Assembly: GCF_022376445.1 (NCBI RefSeq)
Contig: NW_025955610.1
Location: 1-18,593 of the forward strand
Direction of reading: 5' to 3'
DNA length: 18,593 bases
Origin: Fomitopsis serialis
Lineage: Eukaryota; Basidiomycota; Agaricomycetes; Polyporales; Fomitopsidaceae
Shown: positions 1 through 10,368 of the stretch, piece after piece
Position numbering within the stretch: the stretch's first letter is position 1
Layout: each line of letters opens with the position of its first letter
Position numbers and translations under genes: made by a program
Notes under the pieces: model-generated
What the model was told of the DNA's origin: nothing
Seen by the model: only the letters and a program-made list of their open reading frames with translations
The model's database searches: none

Positions 1-1108
1 CCGGGCATATATGATTCCTCCTTAGACAAAGCATCAAAACCGTCGCAGAGACTCGACCATCAAACGCATGAAGTCGTTGCCGGGATGGTATGTATGGAGC
101 AGCAAGCGATAGTGCGGTGGCGATGACGAACCAAGTTCAACCAACACTATTACCCGAACAAGATATCGGGTTTTCCGGAGAACTGTATAGACAATACCGA
201 AATGCTGCCGACGAGTATGTACTATGGTAATTATGATTTGAACTCCACCGCTGCACTCCGGGTCTGCGTTTCTTGCACTGCAAAGTACAGGGGATTGTTC
301 TCGTCCGTTCTTCGTCGGATGTTTGCACCTTGAACGTTTGAACATTGAAAGCAGCGGTTTACGGCGCCATGTCACGGTTCGAAAGCCTGCTACTAGCAGT
401 CGGATGGAGATTCACTACCGCCCGGGCCATTCCAGTAATCGACGCAAATGTTGATGCAGTCAATGCTGGCCATTCCAGAGACCAGGTTTCGCTGCGGATC
501 CGGGTGATCTGCGCACGGAGGTTATGGTCACCACCAAGACCAATGCGCAACAAACCCTTCACTCATGGTGGACGACGAGCGTCGAGATTGTTGCTACAAT
601 CCTCGTTGAAAGCCAATACATGTGTACGAAGGTTCCACAGTGATCTTGCTTATACTTCGACCAATTGTTCTCAACGGCGATCGCGCCAAACGACGTGCAA
701 GCAGGAAGAGTAGCCCAGCCAAAGCCCAGCCACTTATTACGTGAGCCCCTGTCCTCGAAGCGAGTCTGATCCCCCATGTCATGATCTCCTAGTCCAGTCC
801 AATCCTTCAAGCTCGATTTCATGGAGGAGGGGGGGCGACGGTCAGAGCGCCTCCCACAATCCCGCCAATCTTGTGCCAGTTGATGGAACGTCTCCACGAT
901 TTCCTTGTGACGCCAGCTGACGTCCCTGCTCTCAGCCCGCCTCTCGCGCTCCACAAGCCCCTCCGCATGGTTCAGACGTTGCCGATGAGGTCTCTACGTT
1001 CACGTGTCATCAGTGCAGAGGTGTGTCCATATGACTACTCTCTCAATGGAGAGCGAGCAAAGATGTCCTACTGTAGTTGTGGGATCGTATTGCACTGCCA
1101 GATGGCGT

Positions 1109-1132
1109 TCATCATCATCATCGTCGTCGTCA
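1109..1132. repeat. Trinucleotide microsatellite (ATC)n-(GTC)n
   Basis: A short run of four TCA/ATC units passes into three GTC units. It lies outside any gene I can support. It is an ordinary simple repeat. Confidence 0.8.
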
Positions 1133-3086
1133 GCGCGACCAGTGAGTCATTATGCAGTTGTTCCTACTCGAGACAATACCACAAATGATTCTCATTAGTG
1201 TTCGCCGCTTTGCACATAAGTATATGCGCTTTTAGACCACAATCGAGTATTGTTCGCTCTCGTCCTGCTGTCTGACATACTGAATTCTGCGATTATGATT
1301 GTGATTGCACCTTCTAGACTGTCATTTGCTCAACAATAGCATGACGGATGGGGTCTATAGTAATAATCCAGGGATGCTCATTATACATCGTGGCCCGGGG
1401 CAGCTCCTACAGTTACGAGAAGTGAGTCTCCGTTGATCATAGCCCTCCTCATGTGTACTCACGGATATTGGGCAGCTGTACGCGTCCCTCGTTTCCTACT
1501 TACCACAGTGGTGCTCACATATGCCCAGGGGCCATGACGGCCAGAGCTGCTTCAGTCCTCTCGGATGGCCTTGACTTTGATGGAAACATAGTCAAGAATC
1601 CAAGACACAGTTGAGCCATCTGGGTCCGCTCGTACTGTGCGAGGAATACTTCTCTGAGACGGTGAATGAGCGTCGTATGTTCTCCATTTCGCGTGAACAA
1701 CTCATCGCCTGACCCTTCCCCGGATCCGTAAAACCTCGACCTGTTTTGCGTACGTATTAGCTCTTATCGTTGATCGATTGATCATTCACCTAGCTTTGTC
1801 TGTCCAACGAGTACATACAGGTTTCTGTGCATCATCAATCTCATTGGGGTCGGTACCGCACGGATAACAAGTGTGATTTGCTGTCATGGCACCAACGCAC
1901 CAATAAATCACCACGTTTTGCGCGCTTTCGTAGTTTATACAGATCGTCCAGACTTGGATCGCCATGTGAGTCATTGAAAGGCATTCAGTCTTGACATAGG
2001 ATCTGACTCCGCTCTGAGGTGACTTGACCTCAAGGCTTCTTTGAAGACAAGACTTGCTCTGAATCCGCGGACGCCGTTGCTGGAATTTACCGCTACAGCG
2101 GAGCTCGATGCTTCCATAAGCGGTACCCTGGCGTCAACAGTGAGCCAGGACACGCAATGGAAGAACCGGAGGACGAATCTCTTGAGCACGTCGACATTCA
2201 ATACTAGCGTACATGCACGGTAGGTGCCAGTGAAGACCTCATGTACGGGCTCAGAGGTGGCCTTCCGGAAAACCGCAGGCTGTGATTCCTGGTGGTAGAA
2301 GACGCTGTATCATCACGCACCGTGTTGATCCTCTTTTGCTGCTAGAATCCGAACCCCGCGAGACTGCATGCCAGATCTGAGCTACAGAGGCCGGTCGGTA
2401 TGCCGCCTCTCGTTCGCTATGCAGAGTCACGTCGTTGGCTTTGACAACTCCTGTTGACTTTCACCACCGACTCGTCAGTGCACGACGGTCATCATTACAC
2501 CATGTCTGCGTAGCAGGAGGTATGTCAGTGCGACTTAATGTCATCTTCTCAAGATTTGACATGACTGTATCACCAGGACGTTTACTCGGCTACCCTTCCC
2601 GATCGTCTCCAAACTGGTTCTTGGAAAATGTAGCCGCACAGTGTGGTAGCGAAAGGGCTGCATACAAGCCACGTGAACAGGCCTCGACGCTGCACCGTCT
2701 CTGTCCGCCAGCACGACGTGCTAACAGTCGACACCTACAGAACTGACTAACGCCATCAAGTAACTCCCAAGAGCACACACCAGTCCGACAAGGACATGGA
2801 CCAACTGTGCACGTTGTAACCTTTCTTACGGTCGGCTAAATATCGACCATGCATACGGCCACGTAGTGTTTGTACGTCTTCACGGTGATCGCCAGTTGGT
2901 TTGGGCTTGTCGAACACACGGAAACTTGAATGGAAGCTTGCAGTTTGGAAGTCACTTGACGAAACAAAACCGTGCGTCTCCAATTCTCCGCAGAACGTCA
3001 GTTCGATTCGTCTATCTATACACTCTGACCGTCTCCTATCATACTGTCCTTGTGAGTCGACGTCTTGGCCATCAGGCCTCAGGCCT

Positions 3087-3108
3087 CAGCGCTCAGCGCT
3101 GAGCGCTG
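3087..3108. repeat. 22-bp perfect palindrome within a heptamer repeat
   Basis: The sequence reads the same on both strands over 22 bases (CAGCGCTCAGC and its reverse complement). It sits at the end of a short heptamer array starting near 3073: two CAGGCCT units, then two CAGCGCT units, then GAGCGCT. It could extrude as a cruciform. Its 16-base core recurs at 3930-3945. No gene overlaps it convincingly. Confidence 0.8.
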
Positions 3109-3197
3109 GCGCATGACTTGTCTGCTCGCCAGGATGTTCTCCGATCGGGTAGAACGTACGTGGAAAGGTCGGTATCATGGCACAAATGGTACTTACT

Positions 3198-3213
3198 ACG
3201 TATACGTATACGT
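3198..3213. repeat. 16-bp alternating purine-pyrimidine palindrome
   Basis: A perfect 16-base palindrome built from TATACG-type units, in a region without a supported gene. It is probably a simple repeat. Confidence 0.7.
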
Positions 3214-3704
3214 GACCCGGTCGATGTCGTCTATTCGGATGTCTGAACTTTGAGGTCTGCGCAGCATTGCTTTTTGCAAGCAAGTAACCCGGACCATAAC
3301 TGCGATCCACTGGCTATGCCACGCCTGACGCCCGAGACCCTGCCCTCGTTCCGTAGCTGCCTCAACTAAAGGTTTTGGTTATAGCTCAACTGGAACTGCA
3401 TGCTCTATCCTGTCGATGTTACGGAAATACTGGACATACGTGCGAGGCACGTCATCTTCACGAAGTGCGACGATTCCTCCATGCATATGCTAATGCGTCA
3501 CATGTTTACGTTCCGCGCTTCAGCCTCCAGGACTTCGGGTGTGCACAACGCCTGCGAAGCGAACAAGTCATATAAGATCGTTTACCTACGGGCACTAGAG
3601 CATTAATGACACGACCAATATGCGACCATGACGCTAGCGTACCTAGGCGTCGAGGTGGGTCGCGCGGAAACCCGCGGACTCGGAAACCACCTATTCGCGC
3701 ACTC

Positions 3705-3728
3705 ACAGTTCGGACGCTGCCGAACTGT
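3705..3728. repeat. Inverted repeat, 9-bp arms and 6-nt loop
   Basis: ACAGTTCGG at 3705-3713 is the reverse complement of CCGAACTGT at 3720-3728. No poly-T tract or gene end makes it a functional terminator, and fungal Pol II genes do not need one. It is recorded as structure only. Confidence 0.6.
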
Positions 3729-3929
3729 TCAGCATGCCCTCCACACCGATCACAGACGGGGCGCTGGCGTGCAGGTCGCAGACAACATTCCGTCTCCGGA
3801 AACGAGGCGTCTTCGTGCGGACAGGCTGACGACAGAGTGCGATCTCTACGCAAGCGACTGCCTCGTGCATCATGGAGAGCCTACTTGAGTAGCGTGTCAA
3901 GCGCGTGGGTTGAAAACGGGCTCGATGCG

Positions 3930-3945
3930 CAGCGCTCAGCGCTGA
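3930..3945. repeat. Second copy of the CAGCGCT palindrome core
   Basis: Sixteen bases match 3087-3102 exactly. Compared with the reverse complement of the first site, the match extends slightly leftward through ATGCG. The two sites are about 840 bp apart. Confidence 0.6.
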
Positions 3946-4018
3946 CGCGGTCAAGTGTTTCCCAGGCTGCGCAAGTCAGGAGGACGCGAATGTCCGCCCA
4001 TTTCTCACTTGCACAGTT

Positions 4019-4047
4019 GGAGACTTCGACACTGGAAACTTCGACTT
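4019..4047. repeat. Imperfect tandem repeat, about 14-nt unit
   Basis: Two adjacent units of the form GGARACTTCGACWYT are present. They lie in DNA with no supported gene. Confidence 0.5.
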
Positions 4048-4457
4048 TGTCCTTCATATAGTTGTCCTTTCGTCGCGGGGACCTCCGAGCCAATACGCGC
4101 GCATATGCCGACATTCTACACTGTATTATGTAATTCTACAACATTGTGGAGTTACATCCCTACGTAAACATCTCGCGACCGAAGCGCGTGGGTAGCTCTA
4201 ATACGCAGAACAACCCATGAGTAATACAGACAACACAGACGTGCGTCTCCTAGCCTTCCGCGCGCCCTGCAAGCAGCAGCGGGAAGAAGGGGCGCCCGGG
4301 CGCCGAGACTTTCTATTAGACCGACAAGACCGAACCCATAAAGACAGGATAAATAACGTTGTGTGGCGCCAGGTTGCTGGGAGACGAGGAGATCTATGGG
4401 GTTTGACGTGGGGCGCCGCCCGGGCGCGGACGTGGCGTGAGGACGTGAAGGGCGTGT

Positions 4458-5112
4458 CTATGACCAATCCCAGGTCATGCCGTGGAGGCGGCCCACGGAG
4501 AGGTCTGCGAGCTGCTGGAACGCAGACGGGCTGAAGTCGAGGGACGTGGTGTCGCAGCCGGTGCAGCGATCCGTGACGGTAACCGTGACGGATTTGCCGT
4601 TGTCTGGATACGCAGTATGCCATGAGCCTGTGATACGAGCAATGGCGTGGAAGATGGAGACGTACAAGAGGCAGTGATCTGCTTGTTGCAGACGGGGTTG
4701 TCGTTCGGGTTGGCACCAGTGTAGCCACTGTTGGATGTCGAGTTAGCATCTGTGTTCCATACGATACAGATTCATGGTGAAACCCACGGGTAGTTGTCAA
4801 AGAGGTTCTCAGACACCGCCACGATGTAATCCGAATCGGTGTTGGTGACACCGCAGGCGCCCAGACCGGTTTCGTAGTAGGTGGCTATGCGCAACAAATA
4901 TGATGAGTCAACGCCGCTCACAACATCTGCGCAAACTTACCGTCGCCGGTCTGAGTGCCGGACAACCAGGAAGGCTCGTCGGCCGCCACATTCGTGGACG
5001 TGGTGGAGGTGTCGGTGTATGAGCCGCAAGTGGAGTTGACGGCGCGAGGAATGCTCATTGCCAACGCGGACACAGCGAGGGCGAGAACGACGACGGCGTT
5101 GGTGAAGAACAT
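4458..5112 (-). CDS. Small secreted double-psi beta-barrel protein (expansin-like / RlpA-like)
   Basis: Four exons on the minus strand, 5112-4941, 4884-4788, 4727-4666 and 4603-4458, join in frame to 158 residues; introns are 56, 60 and 62 nt with GT-AG ends. The ATG at 5112 opens a hydrophobic signal peptide (about residues 1-18, ending ALA). A Ser/Thr-rich linker follows to about residue 55. The rest is one double-psi beta-barrel domain: GDATYYETGLGACG (56-69), a Cys at 103, and the hallmark segment VTDRCTGCDTTSLDFSPSAF (120-139), ending near HGMTWDW. Such single-domain basidiomycete proteins are related to expansins, RlpA and the so-called riboflavin aldehyde-forming enzymes, and are thought to be secreted to the cell wall. 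There is no expansin C-terminal carbohydrate-binding domain. Substrate and activity cannot be read from sequence; wall loosening is inference. No lesion is visible. Confidence 0.93.
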
Positions 5113-5212
5113 GATGAAGGACAGAAGGGAGTGACCGGAAGGGTGAAGGAGTGCGAGGTGTCTAGGGGCGAAAGGACCGAGGAGCCTGAGGACCCAGCAG
5201 AGAATTGAGGCC

Positions 5213-5219
5213 TTTTATA
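5213..5219 (-). promoter_or_regulatory. TATA box of the expansin-like gene
   Basis: The minus strand reads GTATAAAAGG here, a near-consensus TATA box about 100 nt upstream of the ATG at 5112. That leaves room for a transcription start and a 5' leader of about 65-75 nt. A strong TATA box fits a highly or developmentally expressed secreted-protein gene (inference). Confidence 0.7.
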
Positions 5220-5222
5220 CCG

Positions 5223-6866
5223 GAGGACGCCATGCTTTGACCGGGTAGAGGTGGCTTTGACCGAGACAAAGAAAGACCGCATAAACAGCGACATGCTGGC
5301 TGTGGACGTAACAACCGAACGTGCATGTTAGGCGCGAAGAAATGAAAATTTTAATTTTCGGGGTCTCTTTCCTGTCGCTGCCAAACAAGGTAGGCGCAGT
5401 CTCCACCGCCCGAGACGTGCTCGTCCAATAGCCTGATTTGACCTCCGTGATTCGCTCCTAGGCCGCGACTCGCGAGGCGCCCGACGTCCACAAAGGCAAC
5501 TGTAGTGCATGACATCGTGGATGACGTCTTTTCCTGAACGACGAGCGACATCCAACGTTCGGTGGGCGTCCTCGTCGACAGACTGTATAGCGGTATTCAG
5601 AAGGGAAAGGTGCAATACTTCCCATGTCGTATGTTCGTGAGGACACGGACGTAATTCGAACGCCAAGCACCCGCGAAGGATGATTAAGCTTTTTGAGTTC
5701 GCCCGAGTAAATCGTGCCCGAGTAAACCAATAGGCACCTAAATTGCGGTGCAAATTTACCTCGCACCTAGCCACCGCGCGGGACGCCTGGTACATGACAA
5801 GTGCGATCGATCGTGCCGCAATGATGTTGCGGTCCAGAACATAACATGCCCACGAACCGCGTGTGTCCCACGACATACCATAATGGAGAGTGCGAGCCCC
5901 AGTTTTGATGCACGTGGAACAAATCACCGTCCCGTTAGCTGCGGCTCAGTTGCTTTGCAGATGTCCGCAGCTGAGTCGAGTCCCAGAGGGCGTCGCACAC
6001 GTTTTGTGCGACGGTCGTTCTACCACGAGTCCTACGTACCACCTGACGCTCCAGCATAGGATGGCAAGGGCTACGATTCCGTAAGCTTCCCGGGAAAGCA
6101 GAGCAAGGTCTTTGCCGTATATGTACCTGGACTACACCGGACTCGGATGAGAGAATCCCCAGCAAATCGACAGCGCCCCACTGACTTACGGAAAGATCCC
6201 GCTCACCGCTCATGCGTCCAGCCCAGACCCACTCATCCAACTCAGCTCGAGGAAATTTTCGCCAAAGATCGAGGCCTTGAAAGAACTCGCGCCGGTGGAG
6301 TGTTCAGCTTGATGTTTGGAACTGTAGAATCTGCTCGAACCCATCCAGCACATAGAGCCCGCACCCTAGTATTGAAAGACGCAGTACCCAAAAGCGATCC
6401 TGAAAGCAGCCGTTCATTCCGTAGAGTGCAAGTAGCGAACGTGCAAGTGTCGAGCGTCGAAGAGGCAAGCGGTGTGCTCCAGCACAACGCCGTACGGCCG
6501 CGGCGGATGCCGGCGGGCAGACGGTGACCGGTGAATGCCGAAGCGCATTAGGCGCCCGCTCTCCCGAACTCGCCATCACAGAACATGCAGTGCAACACAC
6601 GTAGCCTGCACGTTCCTCAGGCGTTCCGTCGATGGCAGTATATGTCCGTGATGCAGGCACACAGAACCAGGGGATGTTTCATAGTCCATCTAGACGATCA
6701 TTACTACCTGCACAGAATCTTCGACAAGTCGCACAGTAACATAACTATAAAGAAAAACGAGGAAGAGAAAGGCTGAAGGCTACGGTATTCCGAAAATGAC
6801 CACGAATTGGGGTACAAAGTCCTGTGGTATACGAGAGGCAATCGAGGTCTGGACAATGCAAGTCGC
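5223..6866. other. Intergenic region with no recognisable gene
   Basis: This lies between the promoter of the expansin-like gene and the 3' end of the transporter gene. The longest frame, minus strand 5328-5927, is 199 codons but begins at GTG and has no recognisable domain. Visible structure: an AT palindrome at 5344-5359, a 15-nt direct repeat beginning GCCCGAGTAAA at 5701 and 5716, and an 8-bp inverted repeat AGCTGCGG at 5937-5944 / 5965-5972. An A-rich patch lies near 6740-6775. The first few hundred bases probably hold upstream control sequence of the expansin-like gene, and the last few hundred the 3' UTR of the transporter. Confidence 0.5.
5701..5726. repeat. 15-nt tandem duplication
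   Basis: GCCCGAGTAAA occurs at 5701-5711 and again at 5716-5726, giving a 15-nt period. It lies in the region without a supported gene. Confidence 0.6.
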
Positions 6867-9800
6867 TCACTTAATGAGGAAGCTAAGGGCCACAGCGAGT
6901 GCGCACACTCCCGAGCATGCAATGAAGCCGACCGGGTACCCGGCGGGTCCGTTCTCCACGCTCATGGACCAGAGCTACGACGAGAGCGGACGATCAGCAA
7001 ATCGAATAATTGGCATTAGAGCGTCCGACGCACTGTGCCGCCCAGGATGGGGCCAATGAATCGTGCGAGGCTGACGGTGCTTTGCGCAATGCCGTTTGCA
7101 AAGCCCACGACATGCGGCGGAGACACTGGGGAGACATGAGCATCGGGCATTGCCGCGAGCGGGAGGACGTACTGTAGTTCAGCAGCACGGATACTGCGGT
7201 GTACGCGAACGTGCCTCCACAGAAGCGCACGGCCCTATTGAGCAACAAGGTAAGCTCTCACGCCTAAATGAAACCATGCACTTTCGGATACTTACGTGCT
7301 TATTGCGAGAGCTATTACGCGGATCCGAGTAAATCAGTCATGATCTGCACTTCGTAATGTGAGTTTTGAAATACGTACCGGCCATGAGAACCGGGTTCCC
7401 ATCGTCGTCCGAACTTGCAAACACACGGTACAGAATGACAGACAAGTATGCTGGTATGAAGAGGAGCGATCCAATGCGGAACATCGCGAGATGCGAGAAC
7501 CGACCCCTCGGAGGGCTGGACATATGCGTCAGGGCTGATGAACTGGTCTATGGGACAAATACTCACCCGATGTTCCTACGTGTGCGAGACGCGGGTTAGA
7601 ATTGGGGATGAATGAGAGAATAGGCGTCTAGCTCACGGGTACAAGTAGAACTGGTAGGCTATCTGCGCCAAACACATCAAGGCAACTATAAAATTACATG
7701 AATATTACCAGTCACACCCAACACGCCAAAATCACTTACTCAGTTGCGAGAAATGCCCTGCGTTGAGGTTGAGTCCTCCCAGAGGGTATTTGCTGTTGCG
7801 AAAGATCAGTACAGCGGACCACCATACACAGCGTCAAGCAACTCACGACACGAGGTAAAGGTAGAACACCTGATCGTGCGTCGTCGAATGGAGCGCCAAC
7901 AACCCATACTGAATGATGATCGCCACAGGGAGCAAAGACATAAGCGAGGGTTCCCTCTCCAGCACTTCGGCCTCGGCCTCAGCGGGCAGGGTCTGCTGGT
8001 CCCTCTGCCTCTCCATAATCGGCTCGAGAACGTCCGGAGGGCCTTGCTCACCCAACTGCGCGAGCAGTTGCTGCGCCTCGACGACCGCGGGCGGCGTCCG
8101 CACACCCGCATGCGCAAAGATCGTAGGCATGCTCCCGGAAGCGCGCCGGTGCAAAGGCGGTGGCGTGCCCTGGTCCTCGTTGGGCAAGCGTGGTGAGAAT
8201 TGCGACGAGCGCTGGCGTTGCATGGAGAGGCGGCCGGAGTACGACTGGCGCCGTGGCGAGCCCAGCGGTCGTGGCCGGCGCGCGGTCGAGAACGAAGGGC
8301 GCTTCGACTGCGAGCGCACAGACGTGTGCGAATCCCGCCGAGAGAAGCGGTTGTTCCGAGGCGTCGGCGTAGCCCCTTGCCCACCGAACACGTCATCCTC
8401 GTCGAGGTCGTCGAGAGCCGACGAGACCATCCCGTCCTCATCGCCTTCTGTGGCACCCTCTTCGGCTTCATACTCGTCCTCTGACTCGAAGGGATCCTCG
8501 TTGTCGACGTTCATGGCTGAAGCGACCCACAGATCGGCGATATTGGTGACTGCATTCTCGTTTGCCATCAGAAGCCGCTGAGCGAAGTTGAGGTCGCGGT
8601 CGGTAGCCACAGACGACGGCATGCCTTCAACGTTGCTCTCGCGCCTGCGAAGGGAAGCTGCTACACTCATCCTGTTTCCGAAGCTGTAGCCACTGGCCAG
8701 TCGGCTCCTATATACGCTTCCATATCCATACGCAGAACCATTCGCGTGACTAGTAGAGGACATCGCGCGCATCTTGCTCGCACTGTTGGACGGAGTGACC
8801 GTAAGTGGAACGGGCTCCTGCACATGCCTTGGCGTCGATGGCCCCTCCTCTGCATCCTGACCGCGGCCTGTGAAGTACCCAGAGAGGCGTGCTGGGAGCT
8901 TGTGCCTCAGCGACCCATAGACACTGCGACGCTCGGGGCTCCCGAGTACGGGTGTGCTAGGGATCGACTCTTCCTCCTCCGGAATGGTATCAACCTTCTC
9001 AGCTGGTAAACGAATAGCGCCTTCTCGTGGCCCACCATCCGGAGCGAGGAATAAGCTGAGAATAGCACCTGCGTTAAAATATGAGAATAAGATGTGATGC
9101 CAAGAACGGCATTGTATTACCTATGAACGTGACCGAAGCCGCTATCATGGTCGGCAGCAAGTAAGGATAATTCACGAAAATTGGGACATTGGCGAATACA
9201 GAGGGCCATTTTTTAGCCGGTGATTCGACTATTGCATGTCAGCGTCGAGCAGGCTTCTGAGCGATTTCTCAAACTTACATGTGCCACCAACGATTGCCCC
9301 GGCTACGCCACCAAATCCCCAGCAGAACCTGCGCCACCATCAACGACTGTTGACAGAGGTTGGTATCTCTATTGCTCACCCCAGAATCGCATACGCCCTT
9401 CCCTCATTGCTCTGGTCGGTGATCATTGTGACGCAGCCACGCGCGACGCCGATCGCACCGGCAAATATTCCTTGCATCAGTCGTATGGCTATCGCTTCCT
9501 GGAGCGTGGTGGCAGTCCCGAATATGCAGCAAGTAATGGCGCTGCCGAGCAGAGATATGAAGAGGACGATTCGCTGGCCATGCTTTGCGGCGACTGTCGC
9601 CTGTGCCGGGGATCAAACAATGATGACGGGAAGTACGAAGAGCAGAGCGTACCCAGAGCAGCGACGTGAGGAACTGCGTCAAGAAGAACGTCGACACTGA
9701 GGGAAGGATTGTAAGGCGAGGCTGATAGCGGCGCTGGAGGCACTCACCCAGAATACCGGTCCAGTAGCCGACTTTGGCCTCATCTTCGAACTGATTGAAG

Positions 9801-10312
9801 CCTAGCGAATTAGCGGTCGTAAGTCCGCGTGCAACGTCGTGAGGTGCAAAGAAGAGCGTGACGGAGGTGAATTGTAGCATCTCCAAGGAAATCGACGTAC
9901 CTTGCACCATGAACAATATGAATGGCGCCGATACGTTAGCCGACAAGAACTCCCCGAGCATGGCCTACAGAATGTGCGCATATAGTCACACGATATGCAA
10001 ACGACGGCTTGACGGAGAACTCACAATCGACAGAACAACCATAGACAGCGTTGGGAGCGGCGTGGTGTACGCCTCGCTTAGTTGCAACGCGCTTGGAATC
10101 GCAGGCTTGTCTTGCATAACCGTCCCCTCACCGGCCTCCTCGTCGACTGTGCTCCTCCGTAGCAGGCTGAAGCTTGGCTTCCGCAGGGCTGAAAACGATA
10201 CACGCGATGACATCCGACGCGCTTGTGGAGTTCCATTCGGTGGGCGCGGTGTATGCTCACTTGCATCTACCGCGCCGGATGCATCTGGTCCGAACGTTCG
10301 CCTGGGAGCCAT
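6867..10312 (-). CDS. MFS transporter, YCR023C-like, 16 exons
   Basis: Sixteen minus-strand exons join in frame to 858 residues: 10312-10025, 9964-9901, 9801-9748, 9696-9653, 9600-9380, 9328-9279, 9228-9121, 9068-7847, 7792-7740, 7685-7637, 7575-7567, 7515-7379, 7311-7296, 7234-7173, 7125-7034, 6974-6867. All introns are GT-AG, 47-99 nt. Residues 1-80 are a hydrophilic N-tail. The first half of the MFS fold follows (about 85-286), with MLGEFLSANVSAPF, QGIFAGAIGVARGCVT and YAILGFCWGFGGVAGAIVGG. A hydrophilic loop of about 360 residues (288-650) follows, with an acidic stretch near 464-503 and then Arg/Ser-rich sequence. The second half is 651-858 (YGLLALHSTTHDQVF, GPPRGRFSHLAMFRIGSLLF, RFCGGTFAYTAVSVLLN, GFANGIAQSTVSLARF). 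This matches the fungal YCR023C-like general-substrate family; the substrate is unknown. The usual loop 2-3 motif is weak (AAKHGQR). No lesion found. Confidence 0.95.
7296..7311 (-). other. 16-nt micro-exon of the MFS gene
   Basis: Exon 13 encodes only L-A-I-S plus split codons at both ends. It is flanked by an intron ending TAATAG and one starting GTAAGT. Keeping it gives residues 767-775, A-L-A-I-S-T-A-V-R, leading straight into the conserved FCGGTFAYTAVSV segment and holding the frame. Confidence 0.8.
7567..7575 (-). other. 9-nt micro-exon of the MFS gene
   Basis: Exon 11 is GAACATCGG, between an intron ending CACGTAG and one beginning GTGAGT. With its split codons it restores P-N-I-G before PPRGRFSHLAMFR, as expected in this transporter family. 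Because it is 9 nt long, skipping it would stay in frame and remove three residues. Confidence 0.85.
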
Positions 10313-10362
10313 GTCCGCGACGACCCAGCGAGAAGGTGAAGGTGCGGGCCCGTCTGCAGATT

Positions 10363-10368
10363 CTTATA
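10363..10368 (-). promoter_or_regulatory. Possible TATA element of the MFS gene
   Basis: The minus strand reads CATATAAGAA about 52 nt upstream of the ATG at 10312. It is a plausible but weak TATA element. The start itself is supported by a G at -3 and G at +4. Confidence 0.35.

Larger units (their letters stand above)
1..4457. other. Gene-poor region with no recognisable gene
   Basis: I see no supported gene here. Open frames up to about 150 codons occur on both strands and overlap one another. Many begin at GTG or TTG rather than ATG, and none shows a family motif, signal peptide or convincing exon chain. What can be seen is a trinucleotide run at 1109-1132, a 22-bp palindrome at 3087-3108 whose core recurs at 3930-3945, a TACGTA-type palindrome at 3198-3213, a hairpin at 3705-3728, and an imperfect tandem repeat at 4019-4047. 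The last 250 bases are the likely 3' flank of the minus-strand gene ending at 4458. The region could be a decayed transposon or plain intergenic DNA; sequence alone does not decide. Confidence 0.5.

Noticed and set aside
358..400. GGTTCGAAA resembling a tRNA T-loop
   Set aside because: No matching A-box or foldable cloverleaf upstream.
3606..4061. Plus-strand ATG frame of 151 codons
   Set aside because: Arg/Ser-rich with no motif, overlapped by equally long minus-strand frames, and it crosses the palindromic repeat.
4198..4851. Minus-strand frame of 217 codons
   Set aside because: It is an alternate frame running through exons and introns of the expansin-like gene; the spliced model in the other frame carries the domain.
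7744..8581. Plus-strand open frames of 150 and 222 codons
   Set aside because: They lie antisense to the large exon 8 of the transporter, whose sequence is clearly the real coding strand.
10170..10256. Possible extra intron in transporter exon 1 (GTGAGC within the N-tail)
   Set aside because: Exon 1 is open throughout and the unspliced reading joins the first helix in frame, so no intron is needed.
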